Source of the DNA: a virus
Direction: 5' to 3' (one strand)
Virus record (IMG/VR): IMGVR_UViG_3300021368_000260
Span: 1-48,751 of that record
Length of the DNA stretch: 48,751 nt
Every line of letters starts with the position of its first letter. The stretch's first letter is position 1. Positions 10,501 through 16,885 of this stretch are shown piece by piece. A program made the translations under genes and the position numbers. Under the pieces are notes generated by a model. It saw only the letters and a program-made list of their open reading frames with translations. It was not told the origin of the DNA and did not search any database.

Positions 10501-13500
10501 TGTTTACTCCATATGATGAGAAAAATTTGATTGTTACTTTAGATGGTGTACTACAAGATCCTGGTGTTTCATACACTGTTTCTGGTAGTCAAATTACATT
10601 CTCTGCTCCACCACTAGGAGCAAATCAAAAGCAGACTGGTGAAGGAACAACTGATGTCACTAAGTATGGTGGTGTTAACTTCTATGCCAAGTACGTTGCA
10701 TTTAAGGATAACCAATACAACGATAAACACTTTAGAAAATTAAAAAATATTTACCAGCGTAATGGTAGATGGATTGATGCTGCAAATCAAATTGAAAGAA
10801 ATACCGACTTTATTATTGATGAAACTCTTGGTTATGCAAGAGCAACTCATCCATCCCTAGATTGGGCAACTAAGACTGATGATTATCAAAGAAACATTAG
10901 ATCTATCTTAGAAGCATATGATCATGATCTTCGTTTTGGTGGAAATATCAAGACGATTGATTATACATCTATCTTCAATTCAGATAGCGAATATCTGTAT
11001 ATTCAAAACAATAGATCTGCTTCTACTGATATTTTCTCTTATGCTACTAGACTAGCAAAACTTGCTATCAGAAACTGGGATTACATTGATGTAAATATCA
11101 CATACATCCAAGGTTCTACAGTAATGAATGTCAGCAGCACTGACAACATTGCTATTGGCATGTATGTAAGTTCTGGTAGAGCATATCCAGAAGGAACTAA
11201 AGTTGTTTCTATCGATAGTGATACACAAATTACTCTCAGTCGTGCTGCTCTAGCAAACTCTGCTGGTGGCGGTGGTGTTCCTGCAGGTAACACTCCATTG
11301 TCTGGAGGTGGAACCACTGGAGTTCTACCAACCAGTACAGCATCTGTTGCTCCTGGTAATACATTCTCTGTTCCACCTGGACAAACAGTTAGTGTTGGTG
11401 TATCTTTCTCTGGTACAGACCAAGCAACGTTCTCTTGGAGCAATCTAAACAACGGAACGTTCTATGATGCTGGAACACTAATTAATCTCAATAGATCATT
11501 TATTATTAGTGCTACAGAAAGTTATCGTGCTGCTAATGTCAATACTGCAGTAAGTGCTGCACTTTGCGAAAAACTTATTGGAAGACAAATTGATGATATT
11601 GTGTATCACCTAAGATATGGTGGTAACCAAAGACTAGTTCAAAACACAAGACTAGATTTCTGGGTTGAGACTGGATATCCTGATGGAGAAATCCGTAAGA
11701 TTACTACTGATGGTGGTATTAACAGTCTCGATGGTATGGATCTAATTTTTGACTATGCTAGAGATCAAATGATCTTGGCAATGAGAAACTTAGGTCAAGT
11801 TACTGATCCTGATGTTCTAATTGATAATCTAACGCCATTGTGTGCAGATGTTGAAAGTTCTCTCATGACTTTCTCTAGCATCAGTAAAGATATTATGAGA
11901 TATGGTCCTGGTTATGTTGTTGAAACTAAGCAAAACTTAAACAGACCAGGAAACTGGGCAGCAAAACTAACATACAGTAATATTCATATTATTGGAGATC
12001 CAATTCTACCAGTAGGTGAGTGTGATGATGTTGTTTCTGCAACAGATTCTTTGTTTGCAAATGTTAGAGACATTTTAGAACAAGAAGACGTAACAAGATC
12101 TCTACCTGATTTTATTGACGGAGAAACCAAAGATTTTGAATTGTATTGGGATAATGGTAGTCCTGTAAAACTTGAGGAAGATGAAAATCTTTTCCTTACT
12201 ATCAATGCAGTATTACAGAGACCTAAGTATACAGAAAATTATCCACTCTTTGATGCATACTTCATTGATAGAAGTGTAATTCCAAACTTGATTAAGTTTG
12301 ATGTTGCTCCTATTTGGGATCAAGACCTAGGTGCTAAGTCTATTGGCGAACCAACTGCTGTAGAAAAAGTTGTTGGTATTGGTGTTGGTAACTATAAGAG
12401 ACTTACTATTGATTATGCTCTAGTCAATGGTGTAAGAACTGGTCCGTTCCTAATTTTGGATGTAGAAGACAATACTGTACAAAATATTGAAAGTGAAGAC
12501 AACTTATATGTCTTCCTCGATGGTGTATTACAACAGAAAGGTGAAAGACAGTCATATACAATCTCTGGTCCAAACATTTTCTTTAATGTTCCTATTCAAC
12601 CAGAAGTTAAGATTGACATGCGCTACCTCTATGGTAGAGACGTAGGTCAAATTCTCAACATCTATGACTATGCTCCAGACACATATTTTGCTAGAGCAAG
12701 ACTTGAAATAGATTTTGATAGTTCTATACTCTCTCCATATCAAACTTATTCTTGGATGGGAGATAAGATTGGTTCACCTATTCATGTATGGCAAGTAAAA
12801 GCAGACGGCACATTTAATGTCATTGGTGAAGTATCTAACTTGTTTGCTTCTGGCAATACTTTAGCATGGGATCTAAAGTCTCAAAATGCTAGTATTGACG
12901 AAACTCTCGATCTTGTATTTGGTGTAAAAGGATACTATAACAGAACTTTCGTTGTTGCTGCTGCCAATTATACAAATATAAATCTTGTCTATAAGACAGA
13001 TGAATTAGGAAGAAAAGTTCTTGAGGATGATAATGCTCTTTGGTCTGGTACTTTCTTAGGTAAGACTTATAGAAGTCCATTCTTGTCACTCTCCAGCGGA
13101 GATCAAATCCGTGTTGAGGGAGAAGAAGGATTTAGAAAGATCAAGAGACTACCACAAACTGCTACAAGTAAAGATGGTAGACCTGGAGAGCAACTAACAG
13201 ATGATATCTATGGAGCAGTCTCAATTGAGACTTATACTGGTATTACTAGAGGTGAAGGTCTTGCTGTAGTTGCCACTATTGAGAATGGTTCTGTCGTATC
13301 GCTAACCTGGAACCAACGTAGTTACGATCCTCTTACACAACCTACTGCATATCAATATTATACACCACCTGTTCTTAAGTTCATTCCTAAGAATGGTAAT
13401 GGTGGTGGTGCTAGAGCAAATGTACTAGTAGCAAAAGGTCAAGTCATTAGTGTAGACTTGATTGATGGTGGTTCTGGATATACCGAAGCACCACAGGTAA

Positions 13501-14963
13501 TTGTTTCTAGAAGATTTGACATCTTAAGTGAAAGAGACATTGGTGTATCACTTGTTACACTAAATCTTAACACTCAAGTACAAGGATTTGGTATGAATGC
13601 CATTTCCTTCATTAGTGAGATTAGTGACGCTGGTCTTACTGGTATTTCTTCTGGATCTAGTGTATCTCTTGGTATTCCAACTTCTGAGATTGATATTGAG
13701 AGAGTATTCACACCAGATGAAATTGAAGTATTCTCTATTGGTGGACAATTAGATCCTCAGAGAGATGTTATTGAAGTTAAGTCTTGGCAGGAGACATCTG
13801 CTGCTAATGTTCCATTAATTGACACATTCCACAATGCAACAGTTGTATCTGCTGAAGTACAAGACATCGTTACTGTCAATTCTATCTCGACAGTAAGTAA
13901 GGCAATCACAACCACTATTGAGAATCTAATTCCTAATGATGCGTTGTCTAATGTCAACTTCTTTGAGACTGCTGCTTACTTACAGGTTGACCTTGCTCCT
14001 GGTGAGACAGTTGTATACATCCCAGACACCACTAAGTTTGATCCTAATGGTTTCTTACTTATTGGAGATGAGGTTGTATTCTACAGCAAGAAACTAAATG
14101 ATCGTTTCATTAAAGTTGATAGAGCACAAAGAGGAACAACCGAGAAAGGATGGTTAGCAGGAACCTTCATTAGACAGATCCCAGAACTTGTATCTGTTGC
14201 ATTCGGTGGTGTACTTGAGATCCAGAGTGAAAGCGATGTCACGATGGTATCTGCTGGATTTGTAGATTCTGGATTTGAAAGAAAGGTAGAAAGACAAGTA
14301 ACTGCTCCTGAAGAGTTGGATATTACCAAGTCTGCATTGGAAGTTGTTCTTACTCCTCCACCTGGCGGAGTTATCGATGGATACGAGGAAACTGCATTTA
14401 TTACAGATCCTGTTATCAAGAGAGATGGTTCTTCTGTTGATCTAATTGATGTACAAGGTCTATATTATGTTCTCAAGAGAGATACTACACAAGTTCAGGT
14501 TGTAAACTCCGTGTTTGGAGTTGATACTGGTTACATTGGACAGTATACCAGAACCAATGTCGGACATACTATTAGTATGTTTGATGGCATCTTCGATGAT
14601 GGTGTTGCCAATGCTTCTGGTCTTTCTATCCTAGAGTTCTCTACTTATTTCCCTGCATTCAGAATTGAAGACTTCACTAAGCGTGCTAAGTCTAGTTACA
14701 CTATCGCTGGTGCATACTTCAATCTACTACCACCATCCATCCAGAACCCTGTTGCTGTAACAAGTAGTTCTGGAACAATTCCGTCCACTGTTCAGGTACA
14801 AGATACTACATTGTTCCCAACAACTGGATATGTATTCACCTCTGGTGGATCAGTTATACAATACACTGGTAAGACATCCAATTCATTTACTGGATGCACA
14901 CATGTTAAGGGTCCAACTACCATTTCAAATGGACAACAGTTGGTTCCGCATACAATTACCTAA
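4572..14963 (+). CDS. 7: Giant gp7-like baseplate wedge protein with large insertions
   Basis: A 3463-aa protein between gp6 and gp8, where T4 has gp7 (1032 aa). Residues about 18-62 (ELFSKFVQKYYEAQ...) and 177-215 (KRTLIKNIQKFYKSKGTKSS) resemble the C-terminal part of T4 gp7 (RDAVARFFESRSYDFYSTKG). Residues about 1820-1850 (QWRELIKSTTHPAGFQLFG) resemble the later T4 segment SDVIRFVHPVGFGF. About 1,600 residues separate the two blocks, far more than in T4. The insertion holds beta repeats and a YHYH-like domain near 755-865. The second half has three 'LDGVLQ' strand repeats (near 10530, 12190 and 12510), helical modules near 10770-11950, and more beta repeats. The gp7 link is from memory of T4 gp7 and gene order. 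Alternative name: virion structural protein. Confidence 0.75.
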   Translation: MPAVKTKRISTLIETQLPAFISDEYELFSKFVQKYYEAQEVQGGTLDVINNIQKYADIDFYEKSILKQHDVLAGAITNSDTTITVTDAQSFPKKNGYIRIDDEIIFYATRTDTEFQECSRGVSGNTSLGDLYEASNFTSTDAAAHVAGQKVYNVSNLFLYALVKNFEKQYLGSFPEKYLRGEVDKRTLIKNIQKFYKSKGTKSSIQFIFNTIVSTDGDKPETYKPRDFTYKSSNADWISNYALKCKIVSGDPKLLIGKPVIQAETTEYGFASATVDNVQADGTRDGEQIYNIILAPETVNGDFFVSTKTKLARSLSGTATSGNRINVFSTNGWGKKGSILIGDETIEFDQKNATQFIIKNRQPSSALTYPSGTEVYKPVTVTGSGVTMLVLGIVYNLETLDTQPYSSVGDQILVSNPGFETADPKIIDITTNQTRWLLDNGSSVNIPTLPAVATSLNEVTTNVTSIHEDDQYYYITSSGYPSHKILDGSLVSDTLLDQNILRLIRKEATTSTERYQTPKADTSIFLNGVRGYSYRDAESIRYGVLEEIKVDTQGRGYNDPPFVLVDQVPSKAIAVLAGQVVERIIVNTTTIFPKTPTIEITSGRGAVVRAVVTGGKVTSLQIDNPGEYYSTPPVVRITDMAGRGRFASFTSIVNAQGELTGFETVDEGNFYNQNTVKVDIIPVGEGASANPLLKEWNFNRYAKIGTNLDTENGYVFPNYNNVLEHGYGYVANPKALRVALSDNINSAGTEPANKTHSPILGFAYDGNPIYGPFGHENPLDVSSPIVRMTSSYGLNNTRSNGPNVSTYPLGSFVNDYTYTHKSGSLDENNGRFCITPEFPKGTYAYFLTIDSNQVPQFPYILGANFYSLPVDSNYNSNINQNDVPKNAKRYYIPGMPRNGEGFIGSISDVTSGTIDAIESIASSNNFSVNNKVYFNNLGTEGSEAEANVSSVKGKVVDYLQSKETKVVKLTTIQTAYLFENDTLRQPSSGAFGEIVGTVRSDNTIVLKNVNGTFDTTGTFSADIKTFSLLLDQDSSYTEGATVTLTNGIDPSTTTAEILEGTNKQNVVKIKVTGGTWGVDDDFFLQSSNLFDTIGSRIIVLTSLSDNLEPFEVNQSVALVETTTAHGLGIGDKVDVDINPDDATKNKTYYVRKRIYQTANLLAPEANSTIDFTGIGRFEILNGGADYTAGTYNNIALTGGSGTGATASITVSDAGIVSSVQLQNAGSGYAKGDYLAVADEDLVRSGASQSTQRLVVFVDHVGFAAGQTQVTVKDSTRYADGDLISIGSEVLEISSISGQVLTVIRGREGTSDIDHYNDQPVTLYKPKYNFSANQQIFTGAYSGYIQSYDRETQSIVIFYDYATEISTANELTPSSSFFDVSSQDRLVSIDSVGSLIYKFEFSEDNTTFTPNPDINVQEFYKYTFDTSHSSLTGTYFDMSPSKSYNLKTLEKTASTVLPGNPGAFTDVKFGFGARLASNNYSKKVGTDFTNFYYFDNKGIVNAEGKSLRIITDPLQGVKTVNYVTSTRFVYDIDSEPLWDGSGSISYTTTGQFAVGEINSYAITNLGLNYKKVPVIDGVDPNEKFRATATVLFDQASQTIVGIDVTNKGSNYSNPKVIITNGDGVNATFKVVVRNGEIFSIVVDNPGRGYTFTPEVAIVEGDVEAYVDSTTIGIPRSISITNNGGSFHLDKTVSSTFSSNYIVTVAKNNNTSYRKGELVTQTVNGVEVFRATVTEWRKGSNLLKLRSVTGIVRENVEIRGAGPNARGTVRKVYVTTFSEDIASFYDNIGYFKSDRGRLGVSNQKVLDSYFYQDYSYVVKSKTPIDQWRELIKSTTHPAGFQLFGQVDIEATATTEMPAEMPKADHFTILQLWDPEKNRITVENTTRVVTQTLQKVENQRIRKAQGSAAASEFLFNEMLAFEVRIFNNTPGYYDDVTNPPAPQLPKPWYFKNPFTGYYDGDGRLQGKTTFDLRNVNTDTVFTPYDEKNLIVTLDGVLQDPGVSYTVSGSQITFSAPPLGANQKQTGEGTTDVTKYGGVNFYAKYVAFKDNQYNDKHFRKLKNIYQRNGRWIDAANQIERNTDFIIDETLGYARATHPSLDWATKTDDYQRNIRSILEAYDHDLRFGGNIKTIDYTSIFNSDSEYLYIQNNRSASTDIFSYATRLAKLAIRNWDYIDVNITYIQGSTVMNVSSTDNIAIGMYVSSGRAYPEGTKVVSIDSDTQITLSRAALANSAGGGGVPAGNTPLSGGGTTGVLPTSTASVAPGNTFSVPPGQTVSVGVSFSGTDQATFSWSNLNNGTFYDAGTLINLNRSFIISATESYRAANVNTAVSAALCEKLIGRQIDDIVYHLRYGGNQRLVQNTRLDFWVETGYPDGEIRKITTDGGINSLDGMDLIFDYARDQMILAMRNLGQVTDPDVLIDNLTPLCADVESSLMTFSSISKDIMRYGPGYVVETKQNLNRPGNWAAKLTYSNIHIIGDPILPVGECDDVVSATDSLFANVRDILEQEDVTRSLPDFIDGETKDFELYWDNGSPVKLEEDENLFLTINAVLQRPKYTENYPLFDAYFIDRSVIPNLIKFDVAPIWDQDLGAKSIGEPTAVEKVVGIGVGNYKRLTIDYALVNGVRTGPFLILDVEDNTVQNIESEDNLYVFLDGVLQQKGERQSYTISGPNIFFNVPIQPEVKIDMRYLYGRDVGQILNIYDYAPDTYFARARLEIDFDSSILSPYQTYSWMGDKIGSPIHVWQVKADGTFNVIGEVSNLFASGNTLAWDLKSQNASIDETLDLVFGVKGYYNRTFVVAAANYTNINLVYKTDELGRKVLEDDNALWSGTFLGKTYRSPFLSLSSGDQIRVEGEEGFRKIKRLPQTATSKDGRPGEQLTDDIYGAVSIETYTGITRGEGLAVVATIENGSVVSLTWNQRSYDPLTQPTAYQYYTPPVLKFIPKNGNGGGARANVLVAKGQVISVDLIDGGSGYTEAPQVIVSRRFDILSERDIGVSLVTLNLNTQVQGFGMNAISFISEISDAGLTGISSGSSVSLGIPTSEIDIERVFTPDEIEVFSIGGQLDPQRDVIEVKSWQETSAANVPLIDTFHNATVVSAEVQDIVTVNSISTVSKAITTTIENLIPNDALSNVNFFETAAYLQVDLAPGETVVYIPDTTKFDPNGFLLIGDEVVFYSKKLNDRFIKVDRAQRGTTEKGWLAGTFIRQIPELVSVAFGGVLEIQSESDVTMVSAGFVDSGFERKVERQVTAPEELDITKSALEVVLTPPPGGVIDGYEETAFITDPVIKRDGSSVDLIDVQGLYYVLKRDTTQVQVVNSVFGVDTGYIGQYTRTNVGHTISMFDGIFDDGVANASGLSILEFSTYFPAFRIEDFTKRAKSSYTIAGAYFNLLPPSIQNPVAVTSSSGTIPSTVQVQDTTLFPTTGYVFTSGGSVIQYTGKTSNSFTGCTHVKGPTTISNGQQLVPHTIT
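6222..6615 (+). repeat. GGSGY-type beta repeats (gp7-like, first cluster)
   Basis: Three successive degenerate repeats, each of the form 'G.V..I...N.G.GY..PP.V.I....G.GA.A.A', seen as QGRGYNDPPFVLV, NPGEYYSTPPVVRI and DEGNFYNQNTVKV. The same unit recurs in five other genes of the window. Confidence 0.75.
6838..7170 (+). other. YHYH-like domain inside the gp7-like protein
   Basis: Residues about 755-865 show the order of the YHYH domain family: SPILGFAYDGNPIYGPFG, then SLDENNGRF, then KGTYAYFLT and FPYILG. The signature 'YHYH' tetrad reads TYAYF here, so the canonical histidines are replaced. The function of this domain in phage tails is not known. Confidence 0.7.
8100..8285 (+). repeat. GGSGY-type beta repeats (gp7-like, second cluster)
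   Basis: Two repeats: LNGGADYTAGTYNNIALTGG then SGTGATASITV, and NAGSGYAKGDYLAV. The GGSGTGATA core is almost identical to one in the 1713-aa fibre protein. Confidence 0.7.
9235..9575 (+). repeat. GGSGY-type beta repeats (gp7-like, third cluster)
   Basis: Three repeats, LGLNYKKVPVI, NKGSNYSNPKVIITNGDG and NPGRGYTFTPEVAIVEGD, immediately before the return to gp7-like sequence near residue 1820. Confidence 0.7.
10771..11950 (+). repeat. Helical 'DFI..GGN..NW' modules in the gp7-like protein
   Basis: Residues about 2067-2460 contain DAANQIERNTDFIID, HPSL, YQRNIRSIL, HDLRFGGN and LAIRNWDY in order, then a second partial copy: YHLRYGGN, LAMRNLGQ and PLCADVESSL. The same ordered motifs occur twice in the 3020-aa fibre protein. 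A beta segment (IQGSTVMNVSSTDNIAIGMY) separates the two copies. Confidence 0.7.
13366..13505 (+). repeat. GGSGY-type beta repeat (gp7-like, fourth cluster)
   Basis: PPVLKFIPKNGNGGGARANV followed by IDGGSGYTEAPQVIVS, the clearest copy of the unit in this gene. Confidence 0.75.
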
Positions 14964-14984
14964 ATATTGCTATAAATATAAATA
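14960..14984 (+). promoter_or_regulatory. Tandem overlapping late-promoter-like boxes before gene 8
   Basis: CTAAATA at 14960-14966 overlaps the stop of the gp7-like gene. Two exact TATAAATA boxes follow, at 14971-14978 and 14977-14984, sharing two bases. They lie 38-44 bases before the gene 8 ATG. Two perfect T4-consensus late boxes suggest a strong late start for genes 8 onward. Confidence 0.75.
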
Positions 14985-15021
14985 ACTCAGGCACAAATCA
15001 CAACGTCGGATAAAGAAACCC

Positions 15022-16836
15022 ATGGCTGCTATTATTTCTGATAAGTTTCGTATCTTTAACGCGAAACAATTCCTAGAATCCCTCACAGAGGGCGCGACTG
15101 ATACGAGCGCAGAGCGTTCTAGAATGTACTTCTTTGTGGGTCGTCCGCAACCTTGGAGAGCATATCTTGAAATCTACTCCAAGAACGCAACCGCATTTAC
15201 AGTTGGTAACGAGGTGTATGTAGGAACATACGGTTCCACCACCTTCCGTGCCACGATTGCTGCAGTTTATGATAGTGCCCTCCTTCTAACCGACGTTTTT
15301 GGCAGCAATGGTATTAACTCTGCTCCTGCTCTAGGAACCGACCTTAAGTGCCGTACTGGTGGTGCTGGTGGATCTGACACAGGTGCTACTGCTAAGTCTG
15401 GCGTTTATCGTTATGCAGACGAGAACATTCCACCTCTTCCTCTTGACAACCAGTCTGAGAAGATTGCTCTGTATGACGAACTAATCGCTGCAAAGCGTAT
15501 TACTGATTCTTATGCAAGAACTGTTATCCGTCGTTACAACTGGGACCTAGTTGCTAACCCTAAGTACGACATGTGGAAACCTGACTACTCTGCTACTCCT
15601 GGTGGCGGTGGTCAAATTGGTAAGCAAACCGCAACTGGCGCTAACAGCATTGCTGACGCTAAGTTCTATGTAATGAACTCTTCTTACGAAGTATTTAAGT
15701 GCCTCTACAATGGTGAGGATCCTTCTAACGCTACTGGACAGAACGCGACTGAGGAACCATCTGTAGCAGGTGCTAACTATGATTCTGCAACTGGTCTCTA
15801 TACTGAGACAACTGGTGCTGGTTACATCTGGAAGTATATGTACACCATCCCAACTGATGATGTTCTGAAGTTCCTATCTTCCGACTTCATGCCAATCGTT
15901 CTTCCTGCTAACGCATCTAGAACTGGTGTTGTTTCTGCTGCTGTTGCAGGCGCTATCGACGCTGTACTAGTAGAAGATGCTGGTGCTGGTCTACCTGCTT
16001 CCCAAACCCTTTATACAAGCATCAAAGGAGACGGAACTGGTGGTGTAGTACAACTAGTAACTAACGGTTCTGGTACAATCACTTCTGCAAGTGTACAAGC
16101 AAGAGGATCAGGTTACACTTATGCTAATATTCTTCTTGGTAATGGCAACCTCTTCTCTGACACTGGTCTAAGCAGCGCAGTTGCGACTGGTTCTGGTGCA
16201 ACTGGTGCTATTGAAGCAATCCTACCTCCCGAGGGCGGTCATGGTTCTGATCATGAAACAGAACTTAACGGTAAGCGCGTAATGACAAACATTCGCCTAA
16301 CCTACGCTGAAGGTTCTGGTGACTTCCCTGTTGATAACGATTTCCGTCGTATTGGTATTATTGCTGATCCACTTGAGTGGGGTACAACAACATTTGCTAC
16401 TGCAGATACCCTCTCTGGTCTAAAGTCTATCAAGATTACTGGTGCTACCGCAGATTACAACACTGACGAGAAGATTGTTCAGACTGTAACTGGTGGTACT
16501 GCATACGGTACAGTTGTTTCCTGGACTTTGGATAGTGGTTCTACAACTGCTGGTGTACTTAAGTATATCCAAACAAACGATGCACACACTGATCAAGGTG
16601 TAGTAAGAGCATTCGAGAGCAATGGTTCTAATGCAATTACTGGAGAAAGTTCCGCTGCTTCTGGTAACGTAGATACTTCTTATGCTTCTACACTACTTGG
16701 CGTAACATTCTCTAGTGGTCTTGCTGCTCCAGAAGTCGAGAACAACTCTGGTGACGTTATCTACGTTGAGAACCGTCGTCTGATCACTCGTGCTGCTGAC
16801 CAGATCGAAGATATCAAACTAGTTATTGAGTTCTAA
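15022..16836 (+). CDS. 8: Baseplate wedge subunit gp8, enlarged
   Basis: A 604-aa protein (T4 gp8 is 334 aa). Landmarks line up with T4 gp8: an N-terminal ISDKFRIFNAKQFL with FFVGRPQPW (T4 FITFGRSEPW), then VIRRYNWDLVANPKYDMWK (T4 VIPRRDWGDTRYPDPY), YEVFKCLYN, GAGYIWKYMYTIP (T4 GDGYVWEYLFEIP), RRIGIIADPLEWG, and the C-terminal GDVIYVENRRLITRAADQIE. Extra sequence is inserted near residues 50-130, 310-410 (GGSGY-type repeats) and 455-580. gp8 dimers join the wedge with gp7 and gp10 in T4. The gene sits directly after the gp7-like gene under its own late promoter. Confidence 0.92.
   Translation: MAAIISDKFRIFNAKQFLESLTEGATDTSAERSRMYFFVGRPQPWRAYLEIYSKNATAFTVGNEVYVGTYGSTTFRATIAAVYDSALLLTDVFGSNGINSAPALGTDLKCRTGGAGGSDTGATAKSGVYRYADENIPPLPLDNQSEKIALYDELIAAKRITDSYARTVIRRYNWDLVANPKYDMWKPDYSATPGGGGQIGKQTATGANSIADAKFYVMNSSYEVFKCLYNGEDPSNATGQNATEEPSVAGANYDSATGLYTETTGAGYIWKYMYTIPTDDVLKFLSSDFMPIVLPANASRTGVVSAAVAGAIDAVLVEDAGAGLPASQTLYTSIKGDGTGGVVQLVTNGSGTITSASVQARGSGYTYANILLGNGNLFSDTGLSSAVATGSGATGAIEAILPPEGGHGSDHETELNGKRVMTNIRLTYAEGSGDFPVDNDFRRIGIIADPLEWGTTTFATADTLSGLKSIKITGATADYNTDEKIVQTVTGGTAYGTVVSWTLDSGSTTAGVLKYIQTNDAHTDQGVVRAFESNGSNAITGESSAASGNVDTSYASTLLGVTFSSGLAAPEVENNSGDVIYVENRRLITRAADQIEDIKLVIEF
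15961..16150 (+). repeat. GGSGY-type beta repeats in gp8
   Basis: Residues about 313-377: VLVEDAGAGLPASQTLYTSI and SVQARGSGYTYANILLGNG, an insertion relative to T4 gp8 of the same repeat family as in the gp7-like protein. Confidence 0.65.
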
Positions 16837-16840
16837 TTAC

Positions 16841-16880
16841 TTCGCTAAATACTAGGGACTAGATACTAGTATTTGGCGGA
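16841..16880 (+). promoter_or_regulatory. Hairpin overlapping late promoter and ribosome-binding site
   Basis: The arms 16841-16855 (TTCGCTAAATACTAG) and 16866-16880 (CTAGTATTTGGCGGA) pair over 15 positions with two G-U wobbles and no mismatch, around a 10-base loop. The right arm contains GGCGGA, the likely Shine-Dalgarno 5 bases before ATG 16886. The left arm contains the CTAAATA box. There is no T-run, so it is not a classical terminator. Confidence 0.8.
16844..16851 (+). promoter_or_regulatory. Late-promoter-like box before the DUF4815 gene
   Basis: GCTAAATA, 34 bases before the ATG at 16886 and 7 bases after the gene 8 stop. If starts fall 5-7 bases downstream, as for T4 late promoters, the RNA would begin near 16857. 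Confidence 0.6.
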
Positions 16881-16885
16881 GCAAG

